A DNA stretch of 64,000 nt from Devosia sp. (GCF_014860165.1 NZ_JACZKG010000028.1:1-64000); one strand, 5' to 3'; positions 1-10,069 are shown, counted from the stretch's first letter. Notes: generated by a model not told the origin, from the letters alone. Translations and numbers: made by a program.

Positions 1-94
1 CATCGAGAGGCTCGCCTGACGCGAAAAGGATAGCTTCGAGCACACGCAGGTTGCGCTCCAGCACCTCGCTGCGATTGTCGGAAACCTCGCTCAC
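1..94 (-). CDS. scpB: Segregation and condensation protein B, N-terminal part (truncated by window edge)
   Basis: Reverse complement from GTG at 94 reads VSEVSDNRSEVLERNLRVLEAILFASGEPLD, a ScpB N-terminus; start overlaps the scpA stop (GTGA). Confidence 0.85.
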   Translation of the reverse strand, partial: MSEVSDNRSEVLERNLRVLEAILFASGEPLD

Positions 95-942
95 GGCCGG
101 TCCGCCTTGCGGCGGCGCATGAACAGCGGACCGAACGTCTCGGTCTGCCGCAGGTCGATCTGGCCGGTGCGGACCAGTTCGAGGCTCGAGGCAAAGCTCG
201 AGGCGCGGATGGTGGCGCGCTCGGCCGGGGTGCCAAGATAATCGGCCAGGTAGTTGTCCATCGACACCCATTCGAAACTATCACCGATCAGGCGCTGGAG
301 GATATCTCGCGCTTCCTGCAGCGACCACACAGTGCGCTGGATGGGCGAATAGTCGGTAGTGACGCCACGCTCCCGCTGGCCGGCATAGGCCTTGAGCAGG
401 TCGTAGAGGGTGGCTTCCCAGAGGCTGGTGCGGTTGACCTCGATCGGCTCGGGCATGCCGCGGGCATAGACCTGGAAACCGAGACGCGGCCGGTTCATCA
501 ACTGGCTGGCGGCACGCCGCATGGCCTCAAGGCGCTTGAGACGGAACTGCAGCATGGCGGCGAGCATCTCGCCTGAGGGCTCATCGTCGGACGGCGCCTG
601 CGGCACCATCAGGCGGCTCTTGAGATAGGCAAGCCAGGCCGCCATCACGAGATAATCGGCGGCAACTTCGATGCGCTTCTCGCGCACGGTCTCGATGAAG
701 GCGAGGTATTGCTCGGCCAGCGCCAGGACGGAAATGGCGGCAAGGTCGACCTTCTGCCGGCGGGCCAGATCGAGCAGCAGGTCGAGCGGGCCCTCATAGC
801 CGCCGACATCGACATACATGACATCTTCGGCCGCCGGCTCAGCGGGCGTGTCAAACCAGTCGGTCTGGGCAGTCGTCATGAACTCGGTGCCGCGCTGCAG
901 ATAGATGAGGCCATCCTTGGCCGCTGGGTTCACGGGCGTCAA
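91..942 (-). CDS. scpA: Segregation and condensation protein A (start may be internal, ~879)
   Basis: ORF 283 aa with GYEGPLDLLLDLARRQKVDLAAISVLALAEQYL, ScpA signature. Confidence 0.93.
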   Translation of the reverse strand: MTPVNPAAKDGLIYLQRGTEFMTTAQTDWFDTPAEPAAEDVMYVDVGGYEGPLDLLLDLARRQKVDLAAISVLALAEQYLAFIETVREKRIEVAADYLVMAAWLAYLKSRLMVPQAPSDDEPSGEMLAAMLQFRLKRLEAMRRAASQLMNRPRLGFQVYARGMPEPIEVNRTSLWEATLYDLLKAYAGQRERGVTTDYSPIQRTVWSLQEARDILQRLIGDSFEWVSMDNYLADYLGTPAERATIRASSFASSLELVRTGQIDLRQTETFGPLFMRRRKADRP

Positions 943-996
943 GCGTCGGAGCCATGACGCGCAGGAATGTGCACCGGTCCCTCGGGACCGGCGCGA

Positions 997-3309
997 CTAC
1001 ATCAGGACGCAATCGCCACCGGCGGCCACGACATTGGTGCAGATATTGCTGGCCGCTGCGGCGGAATCGGCCGGTACGCGAACGCGGTAGTAGATGCCGC
1101 GCGCACCGAGATCGACACGCTGCACTTCCATGTTGGCGCCGCCAAACAGCGGACCGAAACGGGCGACCAGGGCCTGGGCCGCCCGGCGCGCCTCCTCTTC
1201 CGTGCGCAACGAGGCCAGTTGGGCGTAGGCGGGCGCGGAATTGGGCAGTGCTTCGACTTCGACCGCCCCGGGGATGCTGACGGCCGCCGCCGGCTCGGCC
1301 GGGGTGGGCTCGGCCACGGCCTCGGGCTGAGTGGTGGCCGCAGGCTGGGCGGTGGGCAGTGCGCCCAGCGTCGATGCAGCAGGCGGCGGCGGCAACAGGT
1401 TGCCCGTAGCGGCCGGCGTTTCGACGGCGGCGTCAACGGGCGTGGCCGCAACGGTGGGGGCCGTGGACTGGACGAGACCGGCCGGGCGCTGCAGCGGCAC
1501 TGGCGCAGTCTTGCCGGCGAGCAGATTGCCGGCGGCATCCACGGCGGGCACGGTGGAGCCAGGCTCGACGGGCGTGACGGTCGCGGCAGGGGCCGTCGCA
1601 GTTGTGTCGGGCGCAGGAGTCGCCGCCGCCGCGGGCGTGGCGGCCTCAGCACCGGCACTGGCCAGCAGGTCGGCGCTGGGGGCTGCGGCCCCGGGCACTT
1701 CGGGCACAACGGGACGATCCACCGGCAGAATGGCGCTGCCGGCAACGCTGTCGTCACCGCTGACAATGGTGCCATCCGGCCGGACGGTGACTGTCCGCAC
1801 CTTGCGATTGGCCAGACCCTCTTCACTCAGATCGGCAGCGGCCGGCACCTGGGTGACTTCGTTGACGTCGGCCTGATCGCGCGACACGAGCTGTTCTTCG
1901 GCGCCGGGCACGACGCCATCAATCTCGTTGAACACGACGGATTGCTGGGCGGCGGTAGCATCAGGCTGCACCGCCGGTGTTTCCTTGGTGGGGCTCGCAT
2001 CGGCGGTCAGCAGCGGTGCCGGGCCGGATTCAGGGCCCAAGCCAAGCACCCAATAGAGACCGAAGCCAGCCGCCAGCAGCAGTGTCACCGCCACCAGCGG
2101 GCCGGCGACGGCACGGGTCATGCCCAATGAGCGGCGCGGACGCGGCCCTGCAGCGGGCGCGGCAGATTCGAGTTCGTTCACCTCCGGCGCCTCGACCCAG
2201 CCAATCTCGACCCCGGTCGCCTCGGCGGCAGCCAGGATGGCTTCGTCAGCACCGGATAGTGCGCGTGGCGCAGGTGCCGGGCTCTCGGTGGATCGCGCAG
2301 TTGCTGTCGGCACAACCGGAGCCACGGGCGTGGCGAGCGTCCGCAGGGCCGGACTGGGCGCGGGACGCGCTTCAGCTGCCAGCGCGGCAGGCTCAACGGG
2401 AGTGTCGAATTCGACACGCATGGCGCGGCCGATCAGATCTTCGATCTCGTCTATCGGATCGCGGCCAAAGTCATTGTCCCGCGCGCGTGGTGTCGACGGC
2501 ATCTCGACGGCAGGGGACGGCTGACGGAGCGACGGCTGCGGCACATCCGGGGTCGCGGTCGGGGTCGGGACCGCAGCGGGAGCCGGCGTCGGTTCGGTGA
2601 ATTTGGACGTAGCAGGCTTGGTGCCAAGGCCAAAGACTGGCGGTACCTTGAAGCGGTCCTGCTCCGGCCTGGATACCGGCTGCAAATTCAGAGCGCGGAG
2701 CGCCGGGCGCGGCGACTGATCTTGACTACCAAGGTTGGGTACGACGGCAGCGGGGGTCCAGCCCGAACCGGGCTGCGGAGCCGGGCGCGCAGCGACAGGC
2801 GCGGGCGTCACCGCTGCCGGGGGCTCCATGGCAGGCTCGAATGCTGGCGCCGGCTCGGTCGAGAGTTCGGCGGCGATGAGATCGGCAATGCTGTCGTGAT
2901 CGACCGTGGACTCGGCGGCAACCGCCGGCTCTACCGGCTTGGGAGCGGTCGCGGCAGGCGCTTCAACCGGCGCCGCTGTCTCTCGCTTGAGCGGGCCAAG
3001 GTCAAAATCGAAATGGAACGGTTCAGGCGCCGGTTCCTCAGCCTTGGGAGCGGCCGGCGCAGCGGCGGCAATCGGCGCCTGCGGCGGCGCTGCAGCCGGA
3101 GCCGTCGTGCGCGCAATATCGAAGTGGGGAACGGGCTCGGGAGCCGGTGCGTTATCTCCGCCTGGGATGCGAACGGAGAAACTGGGGGTGATCACCTCGG
3201 CCGGGCGGTTGCCATTTGCGTCCTGCGCCATGAGCTTGGCGAGCTCGGCGATCAGATCATCTGCGGCGTCGGATTGTCCGGCCATCGGCTGCGGTTTCGC
3301 TGTCATCAA
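997..3309 (-). CDS. SPOR-domain cell-division/peptidoglycan-binding protein, Pro/Ala-rich, single TM segment
   Basis: 770 aa; low-complexity PA-rich N-terminal half, TM segment AVAGPLVAVTLLLAAGFGLYWVLGLG, C-terminal AYAQLASLRTEEEARRAAQALVARFGPLFGGANMEVQRVDLGARGIYYRVRV typical of SPOR; adjacent to argS. Confidence 0.85.
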   Translation of the reverse strand: MMTAKPQPMAGQSDAADDLIAELAKLMAQDANGNRPAEVITPSFSVRIPGGDNAPAPEPVPHFDIARTTAPAAAPPQAPIAAAAPAAPKAEEPAPEPFHFDFDLGPLKRETAAPVEAPAATAPKPVEPAVAAESTVDHDSIADLIAAELSTEPAPAFEPAMEPPAAVTPAPVAARPAPQPGSGWTPAAVVPNLGSQDQSPRPALRALNLQPVSRPEQDRFKVPPVFGLGTKPATSKFTEPTPAPAAVPTPTATPDVPQPSLRQPSPAVEMPSTPRARDNDFGRDPIDEIEDLIGRAMRVEFDTPVEPAALAAEARPAPSPALRTLATPVAPVVPTATARSTESPAPAPRALSGADEAILAAAEATGVEIGWVEAPEVNELESAAPAAGPRPRRSLGMTRAVAGPLVAVTLLLAAGFGLYWVLGLGPESGPAPLLTADASPTKETPAVQPDATAAQQSVVFNEIDGVVPGAEEQLVSRDQADVNEVTQVPAAADLSEEGLANRKVRTVTVRPDGTIVSGDDSVAGSAILPVDRPVVPEVPGAAAPSADLLASAGAEAATPAAAATPAPDTTATAPAATVTPVEPGSTVPAVDAAGNLLAGKTAPVPLQRPAGLVQSTAPTVAATPVDAAVETPAATGNLLPPPPAASTLGALPTAQPAATTQPEAVAEPTPAEPAAAVSIPGAVEVEALPNSAPAYAQLASLRTEEEARRAAQALVARFGPLFGGANMEVQRVDLGARGIYYRVRVPADSAAAASNICTNVVAAGGDCVLM

Positions 3310-3392
3310 GCAGCGCCCTCTAAATTACGACTTTTACTACGGAGCCTGAACTCAGACATCGTCGCGCGAGTCATCATAGTATTGCGCCCGAA

Positions 3393-5138
3393 TTATGAAA
3401 GCTCCTCGGGGGCGGAGACGCCCAGAATTGCTAGTGCGTTGAGGATAACCTGACGCACGGCATCAACGAGCGCGAGTCTAGCCAAAGTCAGCATTGGATC
3501 GTCAAAGTTAACAAATCGTAACTGCGGGTCATCCTTGCCCTTGGCCCAGAAGCCATGGAAGGCCGCGGCGAGCTCATGAACATAGAACGCAATACGATGC
3601 GGTTCGTGGGCGACGGCCGCCGCGGCGACGGTGCGCGGCCATGCGGCAAGGACCCTGACCAGGTCCAGTTCAGCCGGCGTAGCGATGCGTTCGATGTCGG
3701 CTGCGGCCAGGGCCGACCGCGAGACATCGAGCGCCGGCAAGTCGCGGGCCGCGGTCTTGAAGATCGAGTGGGTCCGGGCATGGGCATACTGGACATAGAA
3801 GACCGGGTTGTCCTTGGTCTGCTCCTTGACCACGGCGAAATCGAAATCCATCGCCGCATCATTCCGCCGATAGAGCAGCATGAAACGGGTGGCGTCGGCG
3901 CCCACCTCCTCGACCACGTCGGCAAGGGTGACCAGGTCGCCGGAGCGCTTGGACATCTTGAACGGCTCGCCGTTCTTGAGCAGCCGCACGAGCTGGCAGA
4001 TGCGCACGTCCATATCGGCGGCGTTGAGTGAGACAGCCTTGGTGGCCGCCTGCAAGCGCTTGACGTAGCCGGAGTGATCGGCGCCCAGCACGTTGATCAT
4101 GTGCTTGAAGCCGCGCAGGAACTTGTTGCGGTGATAGGCAATGTCGGCGGCGAAATAGGTGTAGGAGCCGTCCGACTTGATCAGCGGGCGATCGACATCG
4201 TCGCCATAATCGGTGGCGCGGAACAGGGTCTGCTCGCGATCCTCCCACTCGTCCGGCGTCTTGCCCTTGGGGGCCTCGAGCCGACCCTCGTAGATCATGC
4301 CCATTTCGCGCAGCCAGGCGAGGGTGAGCTCGATATCGCCGCCGGCCCCGTGCAGCGTGCGCTCCGAGAAGAACACGTCATGGTGGATATTGAGCTGGGC
4401 GAGGTCGGCCCTGATAAGGTCCATCATGGCGGCCAGCGCCTTCTCGCGGGCGATCAGGGCAGCCTCATGCTCGGGCATATCGAGCAAGGACCGGCCATGT
4501 TCTGCCGCGAGTGCCTGCCCGACCGGGATCAGGTAATCGCCGGGATAGAAGCCAGAGGGAATTTCGATGGTTTCGCCCAGGGCCTCGCGGTAGCGCAGCA
4601 GGGCGGATCGGCCCAGCGTGATCGTCTGCCCACCAGTATCGTTGATGTAGTATTCCCGCGTCACTTCATAGCCCGAATAGGCCATGAGGGAAGCCAGCGT
4701 GTCGCCGAAGACGGCGCCGCGGGTGTGTCCGACATGCATGGGGCCGGTGGGGTTGGCCGAGACATATTCGATATTGACCGCCTCCCCCTGCCCCAGGGTA
4801 GAGCGACCATAGTCGTCGCCCAGCTCGGCGATGGAGCGCAGGACCTGATGCCAGATCGGCGCGGCGAGGCGGAAGTTGATGAAGCCCGGGCCAGCAACCT
4901 CCACGGAGGTCACGTCGGCATCGTGCCGGAAATGCTCGACCAGCGTATTGGCCACCTCGCGCGGGTTCATCCCCAGCGGCTTGGCCACGACCATGGCGGC
5001 ATTGGTCGAGAGATCGCCATGGGCGGGATCTCGCGGGGGCTCCACCACGATACGGGCCAGCAGGTCCGCCCCGGCCTGGGGGAAGAGAACCTGCATGGCA
5101 TTGCCGATGCGTGCGGAAAAGAGCGCGAAAACGTCCAT
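3393..5138 (-). CDS. argS: Arginyl-tRNA synthetase
   Basis: 581 aa; [28 protein letters not shown] and KMSKRSGD motifs. Confidence 0.97.
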   Translation of the reverse strand: MDVFALFSARIGNAMQVLFPQAGADLLARIVVEPPRDPAHGDLSTNAAMVVAKPLGMNPREVANTLVEHFRHDADVTSVEVAGPGFINFRLAAPIWHQVLRSIAELGDDYGRSTLGQGEAVNIEYVSANPTGPMHVGHTRGAVFGDTLASLMAYSGYEVTREYYINDTGGQTITLGRSALLRYREALGETIEIPSGFYPGDYLIPVGQALAAEHGRSLLDMPEHEAALIAREKALAAMMDLIRADLAQLNIHHDVFFSERTLHGAGGDIELTLAWLREMGMIYEGRLEAPKGKTPDEWEDREQTLFRATDYGDDVDRPLIKSDGSYTYFAADIAYHRNKFLRGFKHMINVLGADHSGYVKRLQAATKAVSLNAADMDVRICQLVRLLKNGEPFKMSKRSGDLVTLADVVEEVGADATRFMLLYRRNDAAMDFDFAVVKEQTKDNPVFYVQYAHARTHSIFKTAARDLPALDVSRSALAAADIERIATPAELDLVRVLAAWPRTVAAAAVAHEPHRIAFYVHELAAAFHGFWAKGKDDPQLRFVNFDDPMLTLARLALVDAVRQVILNALAILGVSAPEELS

Positions 5139-5168
5139 GGTAGACCTGACTATTAAAGTGGGCCGGGG

Positions 5169-6359
5169 TTAACGGAAATCCGGGCGAGCGTCAAACAAGC
5201 GCTGGTATTCGTCGAGGGCATAGGGGTCCGTCATGCCGGCGATGAAATCGGCGACGATGCGCGCGAGATGGGCGATATCGGGCGCGGCGGCGGCGGCCAC
5301 GCCCCAGCGGCCCGGCAGATCGCGGGTAGCGAGGTAGCGGGCGAAGAGATCGGTGACGACAGCCTCGCTCTGGCGCACCGGCACCATGACCGCCTCGTGG
5401 CGATAGACCCGCTCGAACAGGAAAGCCTTGAGGCCGCGCTCCGCCTGCGCGGCTGATGGCGAGAAAGTCACGAGCGTGCGGCCGGCATTGCGGACGTCCT
5501 CAGCCGTCTTGACGCCGGCTGCGGCGATATTGCCCGACGTGGTGGCGATGACATCCTCGATGGCGCGGGTGATGAGGCGGCGCTGGACTTCGTGCGCCTG
5601 CCGCTTGGGCGCGACGTCGGGATAAAGGGCCAGAACCTCGCGAACGATTGGGCCGGCCAGCGGCACGTCGGCGAGATCGGCAAGGACGATGAGGCCGGCG
5701 CGTAGGGCATCGTCGATGTCATGAGCATTGTAGGCGACGTCGTCGGCGATGGCGGCGGTCTGCGCCTCCAGCGAGGCGAAGCTGGAAAGGCGCAGGTCGG
5801 CAACCGCGGGGATGTCGTCGAGGCCACCAGGCAGGCCCTCCTGGGCATATTTGCCATAGGGGGTGCCGTCCGGATTGGTCAGCGGACCATTATGCTTGAG
5901 GATGCCTTCGAGCGTTTCCCAGGTGAGGTTCAGCCCGTCATGCTCGGCATAGCGGTTTTCCAGCCGCGTCACGACCCGCATGGCCTGGATATTGTGGTCG
6001 AAGCCGCCATAGGGCGCCATGGCGGTGTGCAGCGCGCGTTCTCCGGCATGGCCAAAGGGGGTGTGGCCCAGATCGTGGCTGAGGGCGATTGCCTCGGCCA
6101 GGTCTTCGTCCAGCCGCAGGGCGCGCGCCATGGACCGGGCCATCTGGCTGACCTCGAGAGTATGGGTCAGCCGATTGCGGAAGTGCCCGCCATATTGCAG
6201 GAAGACCTGGGTTTTGTGCTGCAGGCGCCGGAATGCAGTGGAATGGATGATGCGGTCGCGGTCGCGCTGGAACTCCGAGCGCGTAGGGCTTGGCCCGGTG
6301 CCGTTGACGCGGCCGAGAGAGTGTTCGGGCTTGCTGGCGTAGGGAGCGGTATCGCTCAT
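5169..6359 (-). CDS. dgt: Deoxyguanosinetriphosphate triphosphohydrolase-like HD protein
   Basis: 396 aa; RDRIIHSTAFRRLQHKTQVF, NRLTHTLEVSQMARSMAR, SHDLGHTPFGHAGE. Confidence 0.95.
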   Translation of the reverse strand: MSDTAPYASKPEHSLGRVNGTGPSPTRSEFQRDRDRIIHSTAFRRLQHKTQVFLQYGGHFRNRLTHTLEVSQMARSMARALRLDEDLAEAIALSHDLGHTPFGHAGERALHTAMAPYGGFDHNIQAMRVVTRLENRYAEHDGLNLTWETLEGILKHNGPLTNPDGTPYGKYAQEGLPGGLDDIPAVADLRLSSFASLEAQTAAIADDVAYNAHDIDDALRAGLIVLADLADVPLAGPIVREVLALYPDVAPKRQAHEVQRRLITRAIEDVIATTSGNIAAAGVKTAEDVRNAGRTLVTFSPSAAQAERGLKAFLFERVYRHEAVMVPVRQSEAVVTDLFARYLATRDLPGRWGVAAAAAPDIAHLARIVADFIAGMTDPYALDEYQRLFDARPDFR

Positions 6360-6452
6360 CGGTGATGACAGCTCAGTTTTTTGGCCCTTTTCATTTCCGG
6401 CAAGAGTTACTATTTTAGCCTGACCGTTATGACATTACGTCGTGGAACTCTC

Positions 6453-6803
6453 ATGACCGCAACCGCCCTAGCTTCAACCGATGTCGTGCTGACCGATCGC
6501 GCCGCCAAGCGCGTCGCGCGTATCCTAGCGAAAGAGCCGGAAGGAACGGTGCTGCGCATCTCGGTAGCGGGCGGTGGCTGCTCCGGATTCCAGTATGAAT
6601 ACAACCTCGTACAGGAAAAGCCGGCGAGTGACGACATCGTTCTGAGCAAGGGCGACGCGGTGGTGCTGATCGATTCGATGAGCCTGGAATTCATGGGCGG
6701 CGCCGAGATCGACTTCGTCGATGACCTGATCGGACAGGCGTTTCAGATCAAGAACCCCAATGCGGTGGCCTCCTGCGGCTGCGGCACCAGCTTTGCGGTC
6801 TGA
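6453..6803 (+). CDS. erpA: Iron-sulfur cluster insertion protein (HesB/IscA/ErpA family)
   Basis: VLTDRAAKRVARILAKEPEGTVLRISVAGGGCSGFQYEY and C-terminal CGCGTSF; ATG at 6453 preferred over the longer ORF. Confidence 0.92.
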   Translation: MTATALASTDVVLTDRAAKRVARILAKEPEGTVLRISVAGGGCSGFQYEYNLVQEKPASDDIVLSKGDAVVLIDSMSLEFMGGAEIDFVDDLIGQAFQIKNPNAVASCGCGTSFAV

Positions 6804-6861
6804 GCCCGGTTGAAATCCTGACGCACAGGTCATAGCGTCCTCCGGCTTGTCGGAGGAAATC

Positions 6862-7962
6862 ATGAGCATAGTGGAACGCGTGAACGCGGCAGTCGATGCC
6901 GCGCTGGGGCAGCGCATTGTCGGCTGCGTCATCCTGATCAACAAGGATGGCGAGGAAATCTATGCCCGTGCCGCGGGCCTCGCCGACCGCGAGGCCAATG
7001 TGCCGATGCAGCGCGATGCGATCTTCCGGCTGGCTTCGGTGACCAAGCCGATCGTGGCCACGGCCGTGCTGCGGCTGCTGGACCTGGGGCTTATCGGCCT
7101 CAATGACCGGGTGACCCGCTACCTGCCGTGGTTCACGCCGGCCAATCCCGATGGCAGTGTGGCCGATATCCGCATCCACCACCTGCTGAGCCATAGTTCG
7201 GGCCTGACCTATGGCAACCTGCCTGCCGATGCCAGCGGCGGACTTTCGGGTGTCGTCAACTCGCTCACCGAGACATTGCAGAACATTGCCCGGGTGCCGC
7301 TGGCCTTTGCGCCAGGCACCGGCTGGGATTATGGCACCAGCATCGATGTGCTGGGCGGTGTACTGGCGGCGATCAACGGGTCCAATGTCGAGGACGCGCT
7401 GGCCCGATACGTCACAGGCCCATTGGGGATGGCGGACGCACATTTCTACGTCACCGACCCCGCGCGGCTCGCGACGCCCTATGCCGATGGTACGCCGCCG
7501 GTGCGCATGGGCGAGCCGCATGGCATCTGGGACGCCGCCGGCACGACCGTCACCACCTTTTCGCCGTCGCGCATCTTCAACCCGGCCGCACCGCAGAACG
7601 GCGGCGCCGGCATGGCGGGCACCGCCGACGACGTGATGAAAATGCTGGAAGTCTATAATGGCAGGCCGGGCCTGCTCGAGCCGGCAACCGTGGCCACGGC
7701 TCTGGCCAACCAGATCGGCAACCTGTCGCGACGGGAGCAGGATGCCGGCAAGCGCTTCGGCTTCATCGGCGCCGTGCTGGAGGACAAGCAGGCGGCCAAG
7801 AATCCCGCGCCCGCGGGAACTGTGGATTGGGGCGGCGCGTGGGGGCATAACTGGGTCGTCGATCCGGCCAACCGGATGACGATCGTGGTGTGCACCAACA
7901 CCACGTTCGAAGGCTGCAACGGCCCGTTCCGGGACGACATCCTGCGCGCGGTCTACGCCTGA
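6862..7962 (+). CDS. Serine hydrolase, beta-lactamase/class C penicillin-binding family (copy 1)
   Basis: SxxK motif in FRLASVTKPIVATAVLRLLDLG; HHLLSHSSGLTYG; RBS GGAGGAAAT before ATG 6862. Confidence 0.88.
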   Translation: MSIVERVNAAVDAALGQRIVGCVILINKDGEEIYARAAGLADREANVPMQRDAIFRLASVTKPIVATAVLRLLDLGLIGLNDRVTRYLPWFTPANPDGSVADIRIHHLLSHSSGLTYGNLPADASGGLSGVVNSLTETLQNIARVPLAFAPGTGWDYGTSIDVLGGVLAAINGSNVEDALARYVTGPLGMADAHFYVTDPARLATPYADGTPPVRMGEPHGIWDAAGTTVTTFSPSRIFNPAAPQNGGAGMAGTADDVMKMLEVYNGRPGLLEPATVATALANQIGNLSRREQDAGKRFGFIGAVLEDKQAAKNPAPAGTVDWGGAWGHNWVVDPANRMTIVVCTNTTFEGCNGPFRDDILRAVYA

Positions 7963-7979
7963 ACATCGGCGTCGGAGGA

Positions 7980-9098
7980 ATGGATATGGAGACGCGTCTC
8001 GATGCGGTGGTGAAGCGTGCGCTGGCCGAGAACCGGATCGTCGGCACGGTGCTGATCGTGCGCCGGAACGGAGAGCTGGTCTATGAGACGGCGCAGGGCC
8101 TGGCCGATTGCGAAAGCGGCCGGCCGATGTCGCTGGATACGATCTTCCGGCTGTCATCGCTGACCAAGCCGATCGTCGCCGCGACGATCCTGGCGCTGGC
8201 GGATGCTGGCAGGCTCCGCCTCGACGACCAGGTCACCGATCACCTGCCCGATTTCCGGCCGCGGCTGGCGGATGGCGTGGCGCCCGACATCACCATCCAT
8301 CACTTGCTGACGCATACGTCCGGGCTCAGCAGCGCCAGCATCCTGAGCGCCGATGAACAGGCAGCTGGTGTCAATCGCTGGCGACTGGGCACCGGCGAGA
8401 TTTTCGACCGGCTTGCCGCACTGCCGCTGTTGTTTGCGCCGGGCGCGGGCTGGTCCTATGGGCCTTCGATCGATGTGCTTGGGGTCATCGCGGGCAAGCT
8501 GGTGGGCGGACTGCCCGAGGACGCCATCAGGCAATATGTAACCGACCCGCTACGGATGATCGACAGCCGCTTCGGCGTCACCGACCCGGCCCGGCTGGCC
8601 GCCGCCTATGCGGACGGGGCCAGCGGCCCGGTGCTGATGGGCGACCCGCATACAGTGCCCAACCAGTGGGGGAGTACCACGACCTTCGACCCCGGCCGGA
8701 TTTTCGATGGGCAGGCCTTTCAATCGGGTGGCGGCGGCATGGCGGGCACCGCGCCGGACTTCATGACTCTGCTGGAGACACTGCGGACCGGCGGCGGGGA
8801 TATTCTGCGCCCCGAGACGGTGGCCCAAGGCCTGGCCGACCAGACGCCACAACTGGTTCACGCCCAGGGGCCGGGCTGGAAGTTCGGCTATTTCGGCGCC
8901 TGGCTCGACGATCCGGCACTAGCGCAATCGCCAGCGCCGCGCGGCACCGTGCGCTGGGGCGGCATTTACGGGCATAACTGGTTCATCGATCCGACCAACG
9001 GCCTGTCGGTGCTGTCGATGAGCAATACCGGGCTTGAGGGAAGCGACGGCGCCTACCGGGACGAGGTGCGCAACGCTGTGTACGAGGCGCTGGGCTAG
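7980..9098 (+). CDS. Serine hydrolase, beta-lactamase/class C penicillin-binding family (copy 2, tandem paralogue)
   Basis: FRLSSLTKPIVAATILALADAGRL, HHLLTHTSGLSSA; alignable with the upstream ORF over its length; RBS GGAGGA before ATG 7980. Confidence 0.88.
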   Translation: MDMETRLDAVVKRALAENRIVGTVLIVRRNGELVYETAQGLADCESGRPMSLDTIFRLSSLTKPIVAATILALADAGRLRLDDQVTDHLPDFRPRLADGVAPDITIHHLLTHTSGLSSASILSADEQAAGVNRWRLGTGEIFDRLAALPLLFAPGAGWSYGPSIDVLGVIAGKLVGGLPEDAIRQYVTDPLRMIDSRFGVTDPARLAAAYADGASGPVLMGDPHTVPNQWGSTTTFDPGRIFDGQAFQSGGGGMAGTAPDFMTLLETLRTGGGDILRPETVAQGLADQTPQLVHAQGPGWKFGYFGAWLDDPALAQSPAPRGTVRWGGIYGHNWFIDPTNGLSVLSMSNTGLEGSDGAYRDEVRNAVYEALG

Positions 9099-9147
9099 TT
9101 GCCCCCTGCCCGACCGACCGCTAGCCTGCGGGCAACGGAGACTCGTC

Positions 9148-9927
9148 ATGCGCATCGCCACCTGGAACATTGCCGGCGTCAAAGCCCGGATCGAACTGCT
9201 GCTGAAGTGGCTGAGCGAGGAAAAGCCGGATATCGTGGTGCTGCAGGAGATCAAGACGGTCGATGAGGCCTTTCCGCGGCTCGAAATCGAGGCGCTGGGC
9301 TACAATGTCGAGACGCATGGGCAGAAGAGCTGGAACGGCGTGGCCATCCTGTCGCTGCTGCCGTTCGACGAAGTCACGCGCGGCCTGCCGGGCGATGACA
9401 GCGACGAACAGGCGCGGCTGATCGAAGGCGTGTTCTCGGTGGAGACAGGTGCCGTTCGCGTGTGCGGCATCTACCTGCCCAACGGCAACCCGGTCGACAG
9501 CGAGAAATTCCCCTACAAGCTGGCATGGATGCGGCGGCTCGAAACCTTCGTCGATGGCCGGCTTGCGCTGGAGGAACCGTTCATCCTGCTGGGCGACTTC
9601 AACATCATCCCCGCCCCGATCGACGCCCATAATCCCGAAGGCTGGTGGGGCGACGCGCTGTATCGGCCGGAGAGCCAGGAGCGGTGGCGGTCGCTGGTCA
9701 ATCTGGGGCTGACTGACGCCCTGCGCTCGGTCACGTCGGAGCCTTCATACACATTCTGGGACTTCCAGGCCGGCGCCTGGCGCCGCAATGCCGGCATTCG
9801 CATCGACCACCTGATGCTGTCACCGCAGGCGGCCGACCGGCTGGAAAATGTCGTCGTGCACAAGGATGTGCGCGGCTGGGACAAGCCCAGCGATCACGTG
9901 CCGGTCGAAGGGGAGTTCAGGTTTTAG
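9148..9927 (+). CDS. xthA: Exodeoxyribonuclease III
   Basis: MRIATWNIAGVKARIELLLKWLSEEKPDIVVLQEIK ... GDFNIIP ... IRIDHLMLS ... PSDHVPVEGEF. Confidence 0.95.
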   Translation: MRIATWNIAGVKARIELLLKWLSEEKPDIVVLQEIKTVDEAFPRLEIEALGYNVETHGQKSWNGVAILSLLPFDEVTRGLPGDDSDEQARLIEGVFSVETGAVRVCGIYLPNGNPVDSEKFPYKLAWMRRLETFVDGRLALEEPFILLGDFNIIPAPIDAHNPEGWWGDALYRPESQERWRSLVNLGLTDALRSVTSEPSYTFWDFQAGAWRRNAGIRIDHLMLSPQAADRLENVVVHKDVRGWDKPSDHVPVEGEFRF

Positions 9928-9976
9928 GGCTTTGGAGAGGGTAGCCTCTCCTAGATGGAACCTGATGCCGTTCTGA

Positions 9977-10069
9977 CACCGGCCGTCACCCTCGGGCTTG
10001 ACCCGAGGGCTCTTCACTTGCCGGTCCAAGGAAGTGCAACACCCTGGGTCAGGCCCGAGGGTGACGATC
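9977..10069 (+). repeat. Bipartite palindromic (REP/BIME-like) intergenic element, copy 1
   Basis: CACCGGCCGTCACCCTCGGGCTTGACCCGAGGGCTCTTCACTTGCCGGTCCAAGGAAGTGCAACACCCTGGGTCAGGCCCGAGGGTGACGATC; near-identical to the reverse complement of 61627..61721. Confidence 0.9.

Noticed and set aside
967-2130. 387-aa Gly/Arg-rich ORF antisense to the SPOR gene
   Set aside because: Mirror of the Pro/Ala-rich linker of the SPOR protein; low complexity, not a credible CDS.
9820-10029. 69-aa ORF containing KSPRVKPEGDG
   Set aside because: The PRVKPEGD peptide is the translation of the palindromic repeat arm (also seen in ORFs at 61463..61663 and 61681..62859); a repeat-derived artefact.
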